A stretch of 64,000 nucleotides of DNA from Bradyrhizobium sp. AZCC 1610 (GCF_036924515.1 NZ_JAZHRR010000001.1:310001-374000); one strand, 5' to 3'; counted from the stretch's first letter, positions 33,439-43,055 are shown. Notes: a model not told the origin generated them from the letters alone. Numbers and translations: made by a program.

Positions 33439-34923
33439 CTAAGGCTCCACCCGCAGGGTGGGAATGCGTGCGACAAGCCGGGCGCCGCCCGCCTCTCGCC
33501 GCTCGAATTGCAAGGTCCCTCCGAGCGAAACCACCCGTTCCTGCATGCCGAGCAGTCCCATGCCGGCTTTCGGCGTGGGGCTGGCGCCGGCGGCTTCGCC
33601 GTCGTCCTCGACGGTCAGGACGATGTCGGCGTCTCCGGCCTCAAGGCGCAGTTGCACATGCCTCGCGTGCGCGTGCTTTGCCGCATTGGTGATCGCCTCC
33701 TGCGCGATCCGATAGAGGTTGGCGCTGACACCGGGCGGCAAATCGTCGGCCTCGCCACTGACGGCAATCTCAAATCGGGTGCGGCCCTTCTCGAAGCCGT
33801 TCCAGCTCGCAACCAGGCTTTCGAGGCTGAGGGTGAGGCCGAGTTCCTCGATATCGGGCGGACGCAGGCGCACCAGCGCGCCGCGCAGGGTTTCCATCAT
33901 ATGCGCCGTCGTGCGCGAGATGCTCCGGCATTCCTCGTATAGCGGCGGGCATTCGCGCTCCGCGGTGTGGGCGGCGGCGGCGGCCTGCGCCGCGATGGCG
34001 GAAAGCGACTGACCGAATTCGTCGTGCAACTCGCGTGCAAGATGGCGCCGTTCCTCGTCCTGCACTTCGATCAGCTTTCGCGTCAAGGCGTTGCGTTCGG
34101 CGAGGGTAGTCTGCAGCCGTTCTGCAAGGCTGTTGAAGACGCCGGAGATAACAGACAATTCCGCGAGATCGAAACGGGGCAGGCGCGCGGAAAGATCGTT
34201 GGCCGCCAGTTGCCGCAGTCCGGTGCCAATGGCCCGGGTCGGCCGCAGCGCGCGCGCCAGCGCGGCATAGACCGCAACACAAAGCCCTGCCAGCGCGAAA
34301 GCCATGATGGAAAGCAGCCGGCTTGCCTCGCGCCAGCTCTGGCCGATCTGCGTGGCGGGATCGAAGGTCGCGACGGCCATGCCCCGGGCAGTGCCCGCCA
34401 CGAGGACCGGCATCGAGACCGGTTCACCCGGACGAAAGATGGCGCGGTAGAGCGACGCGAAGATTTCGGGCGCGGTCATTTCGTCGGCGGGCGCCCCGCT
34501 GCAGACTCCTTGCCGAAACGCGCCAGTGTTGTCGCGGTAGGCGATGCAGAGCCCCGGCTCCATCAGCGCCGCGATCCCCTGCAGATCCGGCGTTGCGTTG
34601 ATGGACACGGAGAGCCATTGCGCCTGCGATTGCTGCAACGAAAGATCCCGGGCCACGATCTCGGCGATACGGCTCGCTTTGGCCTTCGCGACACGGTCGC
34701 TGTCAAACAGGGCGTAGGCCGCGACGGCGATGAAGCAAATGGCCGCGAGCGCCGCGACGCGTAACGCCAGCCGCAGCTTCAGATCGATGGCGGGCGGGCA
34801 GCTCGCCACGGAGTTGGGTGCCTGTCGCAAGCCTCCTCCCCAAGCTTCCTTCCAATCGGCTTCGAATAGTGAGGCAAATTTCGCCGGGAAGAAAGCGGGG
34901 CGAGACAAGATCGGGTATTTCAC
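33439..34923 (-). CDS. Membrane sensor histidine kinase (HisKA_3/NarX-like)
   Basis: A 494-residue kinase. A first helix (about 50-73) and a second (about 203-224) bracket a periplasmic sensor domain of about 130 residues containing two cysteines (GLCIAYR, GVCSGAP), followed by a HAMP region, the dimerisation site LARELHDEFGQSL with phosphoaccepting His300, and an HATPase domain (EAITNAAKHAHARHV; GMGLLGMQERV). The first 45 residues are not typical and the real start may be later. The response regulator gene follows directly. The adjacent divergent genes code for two small exported proteins and may be targets. Confidence 0.88.
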   Translation of the reverse strand: MKYPILSRPAFFPAKFASLFEADWKEAWGGGLRQAPNSVASCPPAIDLKLRLALRVAALAAICFIAVAAYALFDSDRVAKAKASRIAEIVARDLSLQQSQAQWLSVSINATPDLQGIAALMEPGLCIAYRDNTGAFRQGVCSGAPADEMTAPEIFASLYRAIFRPGEPVSMPVLVAGTARGMAVATFDPATQIGQSWREASRLLSIMAFALAGLCVAVYAALARALRPTRAIGTGLRQLAANDLSARLPRFDLAELSVISGVFNSLAERLQTTLAERNALTRKLIEVQDEERRHLARELHDEFGQSLSAIAAQAAAAAHTAERECPPLYEECRSISRTTAHMMETLRGALVRLRPPDIEELGLTLSLESLVASWNGFEKGRTRFEIAVSGEADDLPPGVSANLYRIAQEAITNAAKHAHARHVQLRLEAGDADIVLTVEDDGEAAGASPTPKAGMGLLGMQERVVSLGGTLQFERREAGGARLVARIPTLRVEP

Positions 34924-35008
34924 CCGGCCGTTTCAGGGAAAGCAGCCGTTTCGGCACGGCAGTAGATCGGCGATATCGCGAGGAGTAAGACAGTTTCCGA
35001 GGTGATCC

Positions 35009-35533
35009 ATGCGCAACATCGCCCTTATCCTCGCTCCGGCAATTGTGCTTGCAGCGCTCGCGGCGGCTGGGGCCGCCGAGACGGCCGCACCGTCGCCGAT
35101 CAAAATTGCGGTGTTTCCGTTCGAACTGGAGGATTTCAGCGCCGCGGCCGCCTATGTCCCGCCTGATGACATCGACCGCGAGCAATTGCGGCTTTCGACC
35201 GACGAAGCCCGTCGGCTGATCGCGGCATCCGGGCGCTACCAACTGGTCGACGTCAGCGCTGTGAACGACCAGGCGGCAAAAGCAGGCAAGTTGCGGGATT
35301 GCGACGGCTGCGAAGCCAGGATCGCGGCCGGCCTCGACGCAGATCAGTCGATGATCGGGATCGTCACGCGCATCACCCGAACGGAATACGCGGTCACATT
35401 CAAGCTTCGCGACGCCAGATCCGGGGCGATCGTCGCGGTTGCGCAGACCGACCTGCGCATGGGCGCCAACGTGGCCTGGAGCCGCGGCGCGCGGTGGTTG
35501 ATCGAGAACCGTCTGCTGGAGCAGGCGAAATAG
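35009..35533 (+). CDS. Secreted DUF3280/DUF2380-type protein 1
   Basis: A 174-residue protein with aggagtaag-type SD upstream of ATG 35009 and a signal peptide (about 1-23). The mature part begins IKIAVFPFELEDFSAAAAYV and contains RLIAASGRYQLVDV, DCDGCEARIAAGLDADQ and TRTEYAVTFKLRDARSG. It matches DUF3280-like exported proteins of rhizobia and methylotrophs; from memory these occur near quinoprotein dehydrogenase genes. Function unknown. It is divergent from the kinase gene and followed by a related gene. Confidence 0.75.
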   Translation: MRNIALILAPAIVLAALAAAGAAETAAPSPIKIAVFPFELEDFSAAAAYVPPDDIDREQLRLSTDEARRLIAASGRYQLVDVSAVNDQAAKAGKLRDCDGCEARIAAGLDADQSMIGIVTRITRTEYAVTFKLRDARSGAIVAVAQTDLRMGANVAWSRGARWLIENRLLEQAK

Positions 35534-35578
35534 TTACCAGAACGAAACGCACGTTACGAAACGCCCAAGGAACCATTT

Positions 35579-36103
35579 GTGATGGAAAAGCTGATGAAAC
35601 TACGGATGTTGAGCCTCGCTTTGACCGCCGCCGCTGTTGTCTGCGCCTGTTCTGTCCAGCAAGGTCGGGCGCAGGCGCCGACGCTCGTGCTCGCCGTCGC
35701 CGAAATCCACTATGTCGACACCTCGGGTGAGGTGATCGATCAAAGCACCGACCATCGCCGGCGGCTGCGTGAATTCGAAGCCGCGTTGCGCAGCGATCTG
35801 GTAGCGAGCGGAAAGATAGCGAATGCAGCGCTTGAATGTCCGCCAAACGCCTGCTCGGTGGGCGACATCCATGACGGTCAACTGCTGGGCAAGGCGAAGG
35901 AGGCCGGCGCCACCCATCTATTGATTGGCCGCTTTCACAAGATGAGCACGCTGATACAGCAGGCGAAATTCGACGTCATCGACGTGAAAGCGCGGAAAGT
36001 CGTGTTCGATCGCTATATCAGCTTCCGCGGCGACAACGACGCGGCCTGGCGCCGGGCGGAATCCTTCCTTGCCCGGCAAATCCTCGATCACGGCGAATGG
36101 TGA
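35579..36103 (+). CDS. Secreted DUF3280/DUF2380-type protein 2 (possible lipoprotein)
   Basis: A 174-residue protein, start GTG 35579 or the adjacent ATG 35582. The signal segment LALTAAAVVCACSVQQ carries Cys residues in possible lipobox position. The mature part (LVLAVAEIHYVDTSGEVID, GKAKEAGATHLLIGRFHKM, FDRYISFRGDNDAAWRRAE) shares the fold pattern of protein 1: a strand, then a Trp-Arg motif near the end. It is 45 bp downstream of protein 1, so the two form an operon. Function unknown. Confidence 0.72.
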   Translation: MMEKLMKLRMLSLALTAAAVVCACSVQQGRAQAPTLVLAVAEIHYVDTSGEVIDQSTDHRRRLREFEAALRSDLVASGKIANAALECPPNACSVGDIHDGQLLGKAKEAGATHLLIGRFHKMSTLIQQAKFDVIDVKARKVVFDRYISFRGDNDAAWRRAESFLARQILDHGEW

Positions 36104-36118
36104 ACGGCAGCGCTGGCG

Positions 36119-37879
36119 TCAGCGCTGCAGCAGCCCCTCCTCGATCGCCTTGATCTGCAGCGCGAGATGTTTTGAGCCGATGCGGCATTGCGCGAGGCCG
36201 CCGGCGATCAGCCAGAGGCCGGGCTGGCCGGTGCGGGTGTACATGTTACGCAGTTCCTGCTCCTCGCCAAAGCCCCAGATGGTGCCGACGCGCTTCTCTA
36301 CCGCTTCGCCAAACAGCTTGCGCACCAGCTCTTCCTGGCGCTTGTAGCCGGTCGCTAGCACCACAAGGTCGGCGGTGATGGTCTCCCCGTCCTTCATCTT
36401 CGCACCGGTGGCTGTGAACCTTTCGAGATCGTCGAACTGCTTCAGCGCGATATCGCCTTTCACGATCAGGTCGGAGCAGCCGACGTTGAAGTAATAGCCG
36501 CCGCCGCGGGTGAGGTATTTGAACTGCCAGCCGGTATTGTCCTCGCCGAAATCGAGCTTGAAGCCGACGCGTTCGAGACCTTCGAGCAATTCCTTGTCGA
36601 GCGCCTTGGATTTCTCCGCCGTCAACGCGTGGCTCCTCCGCGCCAGCTTGAGCGGCATCGAAACAGTGATCAGGTCATTATCCTCCAGCGTGCCCTCATT
36701 GTAGGGCGCGTAGACCAGTTGCGCCGACGGCTCGATGCTGACGATCAGCGTGGAGGAGCGCTGGAACAGCGTGACCTCAGCGCCGCTGGAATGCAGGTCC
36801 TGCGCGATGTCGTGGCCGCTGTTGCCGGTGCCGATCACGATGGCGCGCTTGCCCTTCCAGTTCTCGCCGTCGTCATACTGGCTGGAATGCATCACCTTGC
36901 CGGCAAAATCCTTCAGCCCGGCAATCTCAGGCACGCTCGGAATGCCGCTGACGCCGGTCGCCAGCACGACGTGGCGCGGATGCATGGTGCGCTTGGAGCC
37001 GTCGGCGCAGCGCAGCGTCACTGTCCAGCGGCCGTCCTTCTCATCATAGCTGCCGCCCTCGAACTCGGTATCGGTCCAGAAGTTCAGCTCCATGGCCTCG
37101 ACATAGGCTTCGAACCAGTTGGCCAGCTTGTCCTTCGGAATGTAGGTCGGCCAGTTCGGCGGGAAGTGCAAATAGGGCAGGTGATTGACCTGCACTTGAT
37201 TATGCAGCGTCAGCGCGTGGTAGCGCTTGCGCCAGTTGTCGCCGATACGCTTCTCGCGATCGACGATCAGCGTGTCGACGTTCAACTGTTTCAGCCGCGC
37301 GGCGATGGAAAGTCCGGATTGGCCGCCGCCGATGACGAGGACGGTGGGATCGTGGTCGGCATATTCAGCGGAGGCCTTGCGCTGGTCGAGCCAGTTGGGG
37401 CCGCGAAAATCCCGCGAATAGGCGTTGCCGCGCGGGCGATTGACGCCGAGTTGCTCCTCGAAACCCTTCAGCTCACCAAGTTCGGTCAGCAGCGTCCAGG
37501 CTTTCAGACGGTGGCCATCGTCCGCATCGGGAATGAGGCGGATGATGCCGTTGCCGCGCCCGACATTGGTTTCGAATTTGAAAATGGCCTCGATCGCGTT
37601 GGTGCCGGCGCGCATCACCTTGCGCGGTGCGGCGCGACCGGGGGCGATGGCGAAGCCGCTCGGTCCCGCGTGGCGGGCCAGCGGCGGTAGGGCTTTCAGG
37701 ATGGCGTCTCTGCCGTTGAGGGTCTGCATGTTCCAGCTCAGCGCCAGCACGTCGCGCCAATAGCTGTCGGGATGGAACAGGGTCTTCAGCAGGGCTTCAT
37801 CGGGCTTTCCGAGCGTGTCCTCGAACTGCGCAAGCCAGGTGTCGGCGGCTACCGAACTGTCGTCCGTCCTGTCGAGCAT
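36119..37879 (-). CDS. Flavin-containing monooxygenase-type NAD(P)/FAD protein
   Basis: A 586-residue enzyme with an extra N-terminal domain of about 150 residues (NTF2-like: LARHAGPSGF, IRLIPDADDGHRLKAW). The FAD motif VIGGGQSGLSIAARL is at about 177-191, the NADPH motif VIGTGNSGHDIAQDL at about 342-356, and the ATGYKRQEEL near the end is FMO-like. Members oxidise soft nucleophiles or act as Baeyer-Villiger enzymes; the substrate is unknown. It is convergent with the DUF operon, whose stop is 15 bp away. Confidence 0.85.
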   Translation of the reverse strand: MLDRTDDSSVAADTWLAQFEDTLGKPDEALLKTLFHPDSYWRDVLALSWNMQTLNGRDAILKALPPLARHAGPSGFAIAPGRAAPRKVMRAGTNAIEAIFKFETNVGRGNGIIRLIPDADDGHRLKAWTLLTELGELKGFEEQLGVNRPRGNAYSRDFRGPNWLDQRKASAEYADHDPTVLVIGGGQSGLSIAARLKQLNVDTLIVDREKRIGDNWRKRYHALTLHNQVQVNHLPYLHFPPNWPTYIPKDKLANWFEAYVEAMELNFWTDTEFEGGSYDEKDGRWTVTLRCADGSKRTMHPRHVVLATGVSGIPSVPEIAGLKDFAGKVMHSSQYDDGENWKGKRAIVIGTGNSGHDIAQDLHSSGAEVTLFQRSSTLIVSIEPSAQLVYAPYNEGTLEDNDLITVSMPLKLARRSHALTAEKSKALDKELLEGLERVGFKLDFGEDNTGWQFKYLTRGGGYYFNVGCSDLIVKGDIALKQFDDLERFTATGAKMKDGETITADLVVLATGYKRQEELVRKLFGEAVEKRVGTIWGFGEEQELRNMYTRTGQPGLWLIAGGLAQCRIGSKHLALQIKAIEEGLLQR

Positions 37880-37983
37880 GGGCGTTTCCCATCACGAGCC
37901 ATCTATGCGGCGTTCCCTGTTCTGCGAGCCTATACCCATTCGGGACAGCGCAGAAAGGGTGTGAGGAGATATCGGTCATGCCG

Positions 37984-39075
37984 CTAGAGCGACAGGATAA
38001 GCCCCTGATCCGGCGGGACGCGGCCGTTGAGGGTGTCGAGATAGGCCCGTTGAACCGCCGCAGGCCCGTAGCCTTCGCGCACGTCCATCCATCGGTCCAG
38101 ATTCGGAACGAACCCGGACCACGCCGCGCCAAACCGCATGTCGACGCCGCCCGGTCCCCATTCCTTGGCGCGCTTGCGGATCTGGTCCGGTGCGAAGAAA
38201 AATTGAGGTTTTGCGCCCGGCAGTGCCTGCGCCGGTTCACCAGGCGATGACTTGCGATGAGTGAGCCCAATGATTCCGCTGTATTTCATTTGCTCACCGA
38301 AGTGCCGGTGCAGCGTCGCGCGCAACGGGCTGTTGCCCGCCATATCGACATACGCGACCGCGGAACTCGTCGGCAGCGAGCTTACATTGTCATAGGTTAC
38401 GACCTCGTCGTAGCAGCCAAGTGATTGGACGAAGCCGGTGTTACCCGCCGACGTCAGCCCGATCACCTTGATGCCGTTGCCCCTGGCATGCAGAAGATAC
38501 GCGAGACCGTAAGCAGTCTTGCTGGAGGCGGAGGAGAGCATCACGCTTTTTGCGCCATAAAATTCATTCTCGGCGAGAAAGTCATCAACCAGGAACGACA
38601 GCATGAACAAGGGGCGCAGCAGCGCCTGATAGTCGCCCTGTTTACCGACAAAAGCCGGGTCGCCGTTGACGCGCGCATAGGCGTTGTAAACCGGCGCCAC
38701 GCCCTGCCGGTGCGCAGCGGCATCGCGAAGGCCGCGCTTGCTGACGTCGGCGGCTTCAATGACAAGATGCGTCGCCATCGGGAAATAGCCGAACAGCGTT
38801 TCGCCTGCGGCAATGCCGGCATGCCTTGAAGCGACTACCTCACCTAATCCCCATACCGGAACGTTGCCGAAACCTTCGGGCGCCGGAAACAGTTGCCAGT
38901 ACTTCAGATGATCGCCGAGCACGGCATAGGTGATGTTGTTGGCGGTGAAGGCGAAGCGCGTGACCTTCACCAGCAGCGTCTCGTCAGGCAGCGCGGCTGC
39001 GTCGGGCAGTTGCGTCTCGATTACCTTGCATTGCTGCAGATCGTTGCGGGCAACGATGAAGTCGGTGGCTTCCAT
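37984..39075 (-). CDS. DUF2855 family protein (dehydrogenase-like)
   Basis: A 363-residue protein with the groES-like/zinc-alcohol-dehydrogenase-like pattern of DUF2855: VKVTRFAFTANNITYAVLGD (about 37-56), PVWGLGEVVAS, and a Rossmann-like SVMLSSASSKTAYGLAYLL (about 176-194) with VTYDNVSSLPTSSAVAYVDMAG. The usual catalytic zinc residues of ADHs are absent. It probably binds NADPH; function unknown. The gene upstream of it on the same strand is an acyl-CoA ligase beyond a palindromic repeat. Confidence 0.82.
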   Translation of the reverse strand: MEATDFIVARNDLQQCKVIETQLPDAAALPDETLLVKVTRFAFTANNITYAVLGDHLKYWQLFPAPEGFGNVPVWGLGEVVASRHAGIAAGETLFGYFPMATHLVIEAADVSKRGLRDAAAHRQGVAPVYNAYARVNGDPAFVGKQGDYQALLRPLFMLSFLVDDFLAENEFYGAKSVMLSSASSKTAYGLAYLLHARGNGIKVIGLTSAGNTGFVQSLGCYDEVVTYDNVSSLPTSSAVAYVDMAGNSPLRATLHRHFGEQMKYSGIIGLTHRKSSPGEPAQALPGAKPQFFFAPDQIRKRAKEWGPGGVDMRFGAAWSGFVPNLDRWMDVREGYGPAAVQRAYLDTLNGRVPPDQGLILSL

Positions 39076-39188
39076 TGTTTCGATCCCTGCTTCTCACATG
39101 CAGCGATCTTTGCGCCATCCGATGAATGTTTTGCAACAGCAATGATGTTTAAAACGCTGTTCGGATTTGGTTGCAGGAAGGCTATCCT

Positions 39189-39272
39189 CGTCATTGCGAG
39201 GAGCGGAGCGACGAAGCAATCCATCTATCCCCGCGGGGATAGATGGATTGCTTCGCTTCGCTCGCAATGACG
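39189..39272. repeat. Dispersed palindromic element (cgtcattgcgag family)
   Basis: Outer arms cgtcattgcgag/ctcgcaatgacg and inner arms gaagcaatccatctatcc with a ccccgcgggg centre. Same family as 12633 and 58267. It separates two minus-strand genes. Confidence 0.85.
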
Positions 39273-39295
39273 TGGAGGGAGCGGAGGGTTAGCCC

Positions 39296-40828
39296 TCATC
39301 CAATCGCCCGCAATCGCCCCTCGGCATACAGATCGCGCAGCTTGCGCTTGAAAATCTTGCCGGTGGCTTCGCGGGGCATCGCATCCATGAACTGGATGTC
39401 CTTCGGCACCTTGAAGTTCGCAAGGCGTCCGCGCAAGAACTCCTGCACCGCGGCCGGCGACAGCGCGGTATTCGCTTCCGACTCGATGCAGGCAAACAGC
39501 CGCTCGCCGAATTCGTCGTCGGGAACCCCGAACACCGCGCAGTCGCGCACGCCGTCCATGCCGATCAGCGCGTTCTCGATCTCGGCGGGATAGATGTTGA
39601 CGCCGCCCGAGATCACCATGTCGCGCTTGCGGTCGCACAGGAACAGATAGCCGTCTTCGTCGAGGTAGCCGACGTCGCCGACGCTGACGAGGCCGTCGCG
39701 GCCAGCCTCAGTGCGCGCCTCGGCCTTGCCGTGATAGTCGAAATCCGGCACCGACATCTGCCGCATGAAGATCTCGCCGGGCTCATTGACGCCGCACAAT
39801 TCGCCGTCCGGGCGGAAGATCTTGACCACGCCGCCTTCGATGGCGCGGCCGACGGTGCCGGGTTTTGCCAGCGCCTCTTCGGCCGAGTGCCACACCGGAA
39901 TGCCGGTTTCGGTCGAGCCGAAATATTCGTTGATGACCGGTCCCCACCACTCGATCATGGCGCGCTTGACCTGCGGCGGGCAGGGCGCCGCGCCGTGCAC
40001 GATGAAGCGCAGCGACGACAGATCGTAGCGGCCCTTGACCTCATCCGGCAGCCGCAGCAGGCGCACGAACATCGTCGGCACCATATGCTGGTGGGTGACG
40101 CGATGACGTTCGACCAGTTGCAGCATGTCCTCGGGATCGAAGCGCGGCTCGAGCACGATTGTGCAGCCGCTGCGGAACGCCAGCATGCCGTAGGAGTTCG
40201 GCGCCGAATGGTACATCGGGCCGTTCATCAGGATGACCTGGTCCTCGTTCGGCTTAACGCCATAGGCGATGCCGCCGACCCGCGCCGAGGCCGCCGCCTG
40301 TTCCGGCGTCATTGGCTTGCGGCGTACGCCCTTGGGCAGACCGGTGGTGCCCGACGTGTAGAACATCGGCGCGCTGCCGACCGGAGCTTCCGGCAACGGC
40401 GCATGCGTGTCGCGCCAACGGTCCCAGTCGATCATGCCATCGGGGACTTGCGTCAGCGCGGCTGATACGTTGAAGGCGATGGCGATTTCCGGCGGCGTCG
40501 TCACCACCAATAGCTGCACATCGGCGGGCAGGCCGTGGCGGATCTGCGGCAGCAGGTCGGCGTGGCAGACCAGGATTTTCGCGCCGCTGTCGGCCAGGAT
40601 GTAGGCGACTTCCTCGGCTTTCAGATGCCAGTTGATCGGCACCACCGGGCTGCCCAGCGCCGCCGCCGCGCCCGAGACTTCGAAGAACGCAAAATCGTTG
40701 CGCAGCATCATGCCGACGGGCGTTCCGCCACTGATACCGAGCGCCCTGAAGCCCGTCGCCGCCCGCGCGATGCGGGCGTGGATCTCGGGATAGCTGATTT
40801 GGCGTTCGCCGCTGATGATCGATGTCAT
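39296..40828 (-). CDS. Acyl-CoA synthetase/ligase
   Basis: A 510-residue ANL-family ligase. P-loop motif is YTSGTTGLPKGVRRK, A5 is YFGSTETGIPV, hinge region is FLCDRKRDMVISGGVNIYP, and the C-terminal catalytic Lys lies in PREATGKIFKRKLRD. It activates a carboxylic acid, possibly aromatic or fatty. Its start overlaps the stop of the substrate-binding protein gene by 4 bp, so both are one operon with the nitronate monooxygenase, suggesting a catabolic pathway for an imported organic acid. Confidence 0.9.
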   Translation of the reverse strand: MTSIISGERQISYPEIHARIARAATGFRALGISGGTPVGMMLRNDFAFFEVSGAAAALGSPVVPINWHLKAEEVAYILADSGAKILVCHADLLPQIRHGLPADVQLLVVTTPPEIAIAFNVSAALTQVPDGMIDWDRWRDTHAPLPEAPVGSAPMFYTSGTTGLPKGVRRKPMTPEQAAASARVGGIAYGVKPNEDQVILMNGPMYHSAPNSYGMLAFRSGCTIVLEPRFDPEDMLQLVERHRVTHQHMVPTMFVRLLRLPDEVKGRYDLSSLRFIVHGAAPCPPQVKRAMIEWWGPVINEYFGSTETGIPVWHSAEEALAKPGTVGRAIEGGVVKIFRPDGELCGVNEPGEIFMRQMSVPDFDYHGKAEARTEAGRDGLVSVGDVGYLDEDGYLFLCDRKRDMVISGGVNIYPAEIENALIGMDGVRDCAVFGVPDDEFGERLFACIESEANTALSPAAVQEFLRGRLANFKVPKDIQFMDAMPREATGKIFKRKLRDLYAEGRLRAIG

Positions 40829-42030
40829 TTTTCCTCTCGGTCGTCCAGAATTTCTCCGAAGCCGACCCAGCTCTTGCCGTCGAAGCGACGCAACCGCAAT
40901 TGCTGGAACGGCAGGTAGTCCTCGGCATCGGTCGATACCGTGATGCCCGGCAACAACAGCGGCAGCGGCACCTCGCGCAGCGACGCCGCCTGCTTCATGA
41001 TGTTCTCGCGGCTGAGATCGTCCTTGCAGGCTTCCAGAACCTTCACCATGAGGTTCGCATAGTGATATCCGGCAGCGTAGTTCGAATTGGTCAAGTCTGC
41101 ATTAGGCAGATACTGCTTCATGAAGGCGAAATATTCCTTCACGCCGGGATCATTGGCCCATTGCGCGTCCAGCGTGTCCTTCACGTTGCTCGACGAAATC
41201 AGGCCGACGGCGTTGTCTAGGCCAGCCGGTTCCAGGAACGAGATCGACGACGCCGAGGTCGGCACGAAGAACAGATCCGGCTTCCAGTTGATCTCGGTAA
41301 CGCCCTTGATCATCTGCGAGGTGAATTTGCCGAGCACGACGCCGAACATCACGTTGGCCCCGGAGGCCCTCAGCGTCGCGAGCTGCGAGCTGATGGTCGG
41401 CGCGCTGGTTTCGTAGGTTGCTTCCGACACGATCATGGTCGCGGCCTTGTCGCCCAGGCCGCGCTTGAAGCCGGCGACGTAATCGCGGCCGAAGTCGTCG
41501 TTCTGGGAGAGGATGGCGATTTTGGCGTCAGACTTGGTCCGCAGGATATGCTTGGCATAGACGACGCCTTCGGACTGGTAGGCCGCCATTCCCGGCATGG
41601 TCCAGCGGAAATTCTTCGGGTCGGCCCATTTGGTCGCCCCGCTGAGCACAAAGAGCTGCGGCACCTTCTTGCTGTTGAGGTAGCGATGCACCGCGTTGTT
41701 GGTGGCGGTCCCGAGCGAGCCGAACGTCAGCAGCACTTCTTCCTGTTCGACAAGCTTGCGCGTCTGCTCGACCGTCTTGGGAGGCGAGTACGCATCATCG
41801 AGGCTGATGAACTTGATCTTGCGGCCATTGATGCCGCCCTCCGCGTTGATCTTCTCGAAATAGGCCTCCTGCGCCCGGCCGATGATGCCGAAGCCGGATG
41901 CCGGCCCGCTATAGGGCAGCGTCTGCCCGATGCGGATTTCGTCCTTGGCGCCCTCGGCGAGAGCGACCGTGCTTGCCAGCAACGCAAATGCAATCGTCAA
42001 TAAGGGTCGCGACACTCTCATTGTTTCCAT
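40825..42030 (-). CDS. ABC transporter substrate-binding protein, Liv/branched-chain type
   Basis: A 401-residue periplasmic binding protein (family Leu/Ile/Val-binding). It has a signal peptide (about 1-25, ending ALAEGAK) and the two-lobed pattern: IGQTLPYSGPASGFG at about 33, FISLDDAYSPPKTVEQTRKL, VLLTFGSLGTATN and AILSQNDDFGRDYVAGFK. No permease or ATPase gene is adjacent, so partners are elsewhere. Operon with the acyl-CoA ligase suggests the ligand is an organic or aromatic acid rather than an amino acid. Inferred from context. Confidence 0.88.
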   Translation of the reverse strand: METMRVSRPLLTIAFALLASTVALAEGAKDEIRIGQTLPYSGPASGFGIIGRAQEAYFEKINAEGGINGRKIKFISLDDAYSPPKTVEQTRKLVEQEEVLLTFGSLGTATNNAVHRYLNSKKVPQLFVLSGATKWADPKNFRWTMPGMAAYQSEGVVYAKHILRTKSDAKIAILSQNDDFGRDYVAGFKRGLGDKAATMIVSEATYETSAPTISSQLATLRASGANVMFGVVLGKFTSQMIKGVTEINWKPDLFFVPTSASSISFLEPAGLDNAVGLISSSNVKDTLDAQWANDPGVKEYFAFMKQYLPNADLTNSNYAAGYHYANLMVKVLEACKDDLSRENIMKQAASLREVPLPLLLPGITVSTDAEDYLPFQQLRLRRFDGKSWVGFGEILDDREEK

Positions 42031-42080
42031 CCCTCTGTTTTGTTTGTTTGATAGTTCGCTGCTGTTGGAACCGGCGCATC

Positions 42081-43055
42081 TTAGGCGCGCGCTCGGTTGA
42101 GAAAGTCACTGCTGGCCTCGGTGAACTCGTACTTGAGGCGTTCCACCAGTTCGGCAACCGGCGGCGCGTCCGCGATCTGGCCGATGCCCTGGCCTGAGCC
42201 CCAGATGTCGCGCCACGCCTTGGCCTTGGTGTTGCCGCCGGAGCCGAAATTCATCTTCGACTTGTCGTTGAGTGGCAGATTGGCGGGATCGAGGCCCGCG
42301 GCCACGATCGACGGGCCGAGATAATTGCCGTGCACGCCGGTGAACAGGTTCGAGTAGACGATGTCGTGTGCCGCGTGCTCGACCAGCGCGGACTTGTAGG
42401 CCGGATCGGCGTTGGCTTCTGCGGTGGCGATGAAGCGCGTTCCCATGTAGGCCATGTCGGCGCCGAGCGCGAGCGCCGACGCGATGCCCCAGCCATCGGA
42501 GATCGCACCCGACAGCAGGACGGTGCCCTTGAACCACTGCTTCACCTCGCGCAGCAGCGCGAACGGCGACAGCGTGCCGGCATGGCCGCCGGCGCCGGCG
42601 CAGACCAGAATGAGACCGTCGACGCCATGGTCGGCGGCTTTCCGCGCATGCTTGACGTTGATCACGTCATGGAAAACCACGCCGCCATAGGAATGCGCGG
42701 CCTCGACGATTTCGATCGGCGGGCGCAGCGAGGTGATGATGATCGGAACCTTGTGCTTCACGCACGTCTCCATGTCCTTCATCAGCCGGTCGTTGGAAGC
42801 GTGGCAAATCTGGTTGACCGCGTAAGGCGCGACCTTCTTCTCCGGATGCAGCGCCTTGTACTCGCCGAGTTCGTTCTCGATTCGGCTCAGCCACTCGTCG
42901 AGCTTCTCGACCGGGCGCGCGTTCAGCGCGGGGAACGAGCCGACGATGCCGGCCTTGCACTGGGCGATGACGAGTTCCGGTCCGGAGACGATAAACAGCG
43001 GCGAGCCGACCACCGGCAGTTCGAGCGTATCGGCAAGCGAAGCGGGCAACGGCAT
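42081..43055 (-). CDS. Nitronate monooxygenase/NAD(P)H-dependent flavin oxidoreductase
   Basis: A 324-residue FMN TIM-barrel. ATG 43055 gives MPLPASLADTLELPVVGSPLF; eight upstream codons lack family features. Motifs include ALGADMAYMGTRFIAT (about 210-225), ILVCAGAGGHAGT and LSGAISDGWGIASALALG, typical of class II nitronate monooxygenase and 2-nitropropane dioxygenase-like enzymes. The reaction is oxidation of nitronates, or reduction of a related substrate; exact role unclear. It is divergent from a LysR gene with a perfect palindrome between. Confidence 0.85.
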   Translation of the reverse strand: MPLPASLADTLELPVVGSPLFIVSGPELVIAQCKAGIVGSFPALNARPVEKLDEWLSRIENELGEYKALHPEKKVAPYAVNQICHASNDRLMKDMETCVKHKVPIIITSLRPPIEIVEAAHSYGGVVFHDVINVKHARKAADHGVDGLILVCAGAGGHAGTLSPFALLREVKQWFKGTVLLSGAISDGWGIASALALGADMAYMGTRFIATAEANADPAYKSALVEHAAHDIVYSNLFTGVHGNYLGPSIVAAGLDPANLPLNDKSKMNFGSGGNTKAKAWRDIWGSGQGIGQIADAPPVAELVERLKYEFTEASSDFLNRARA

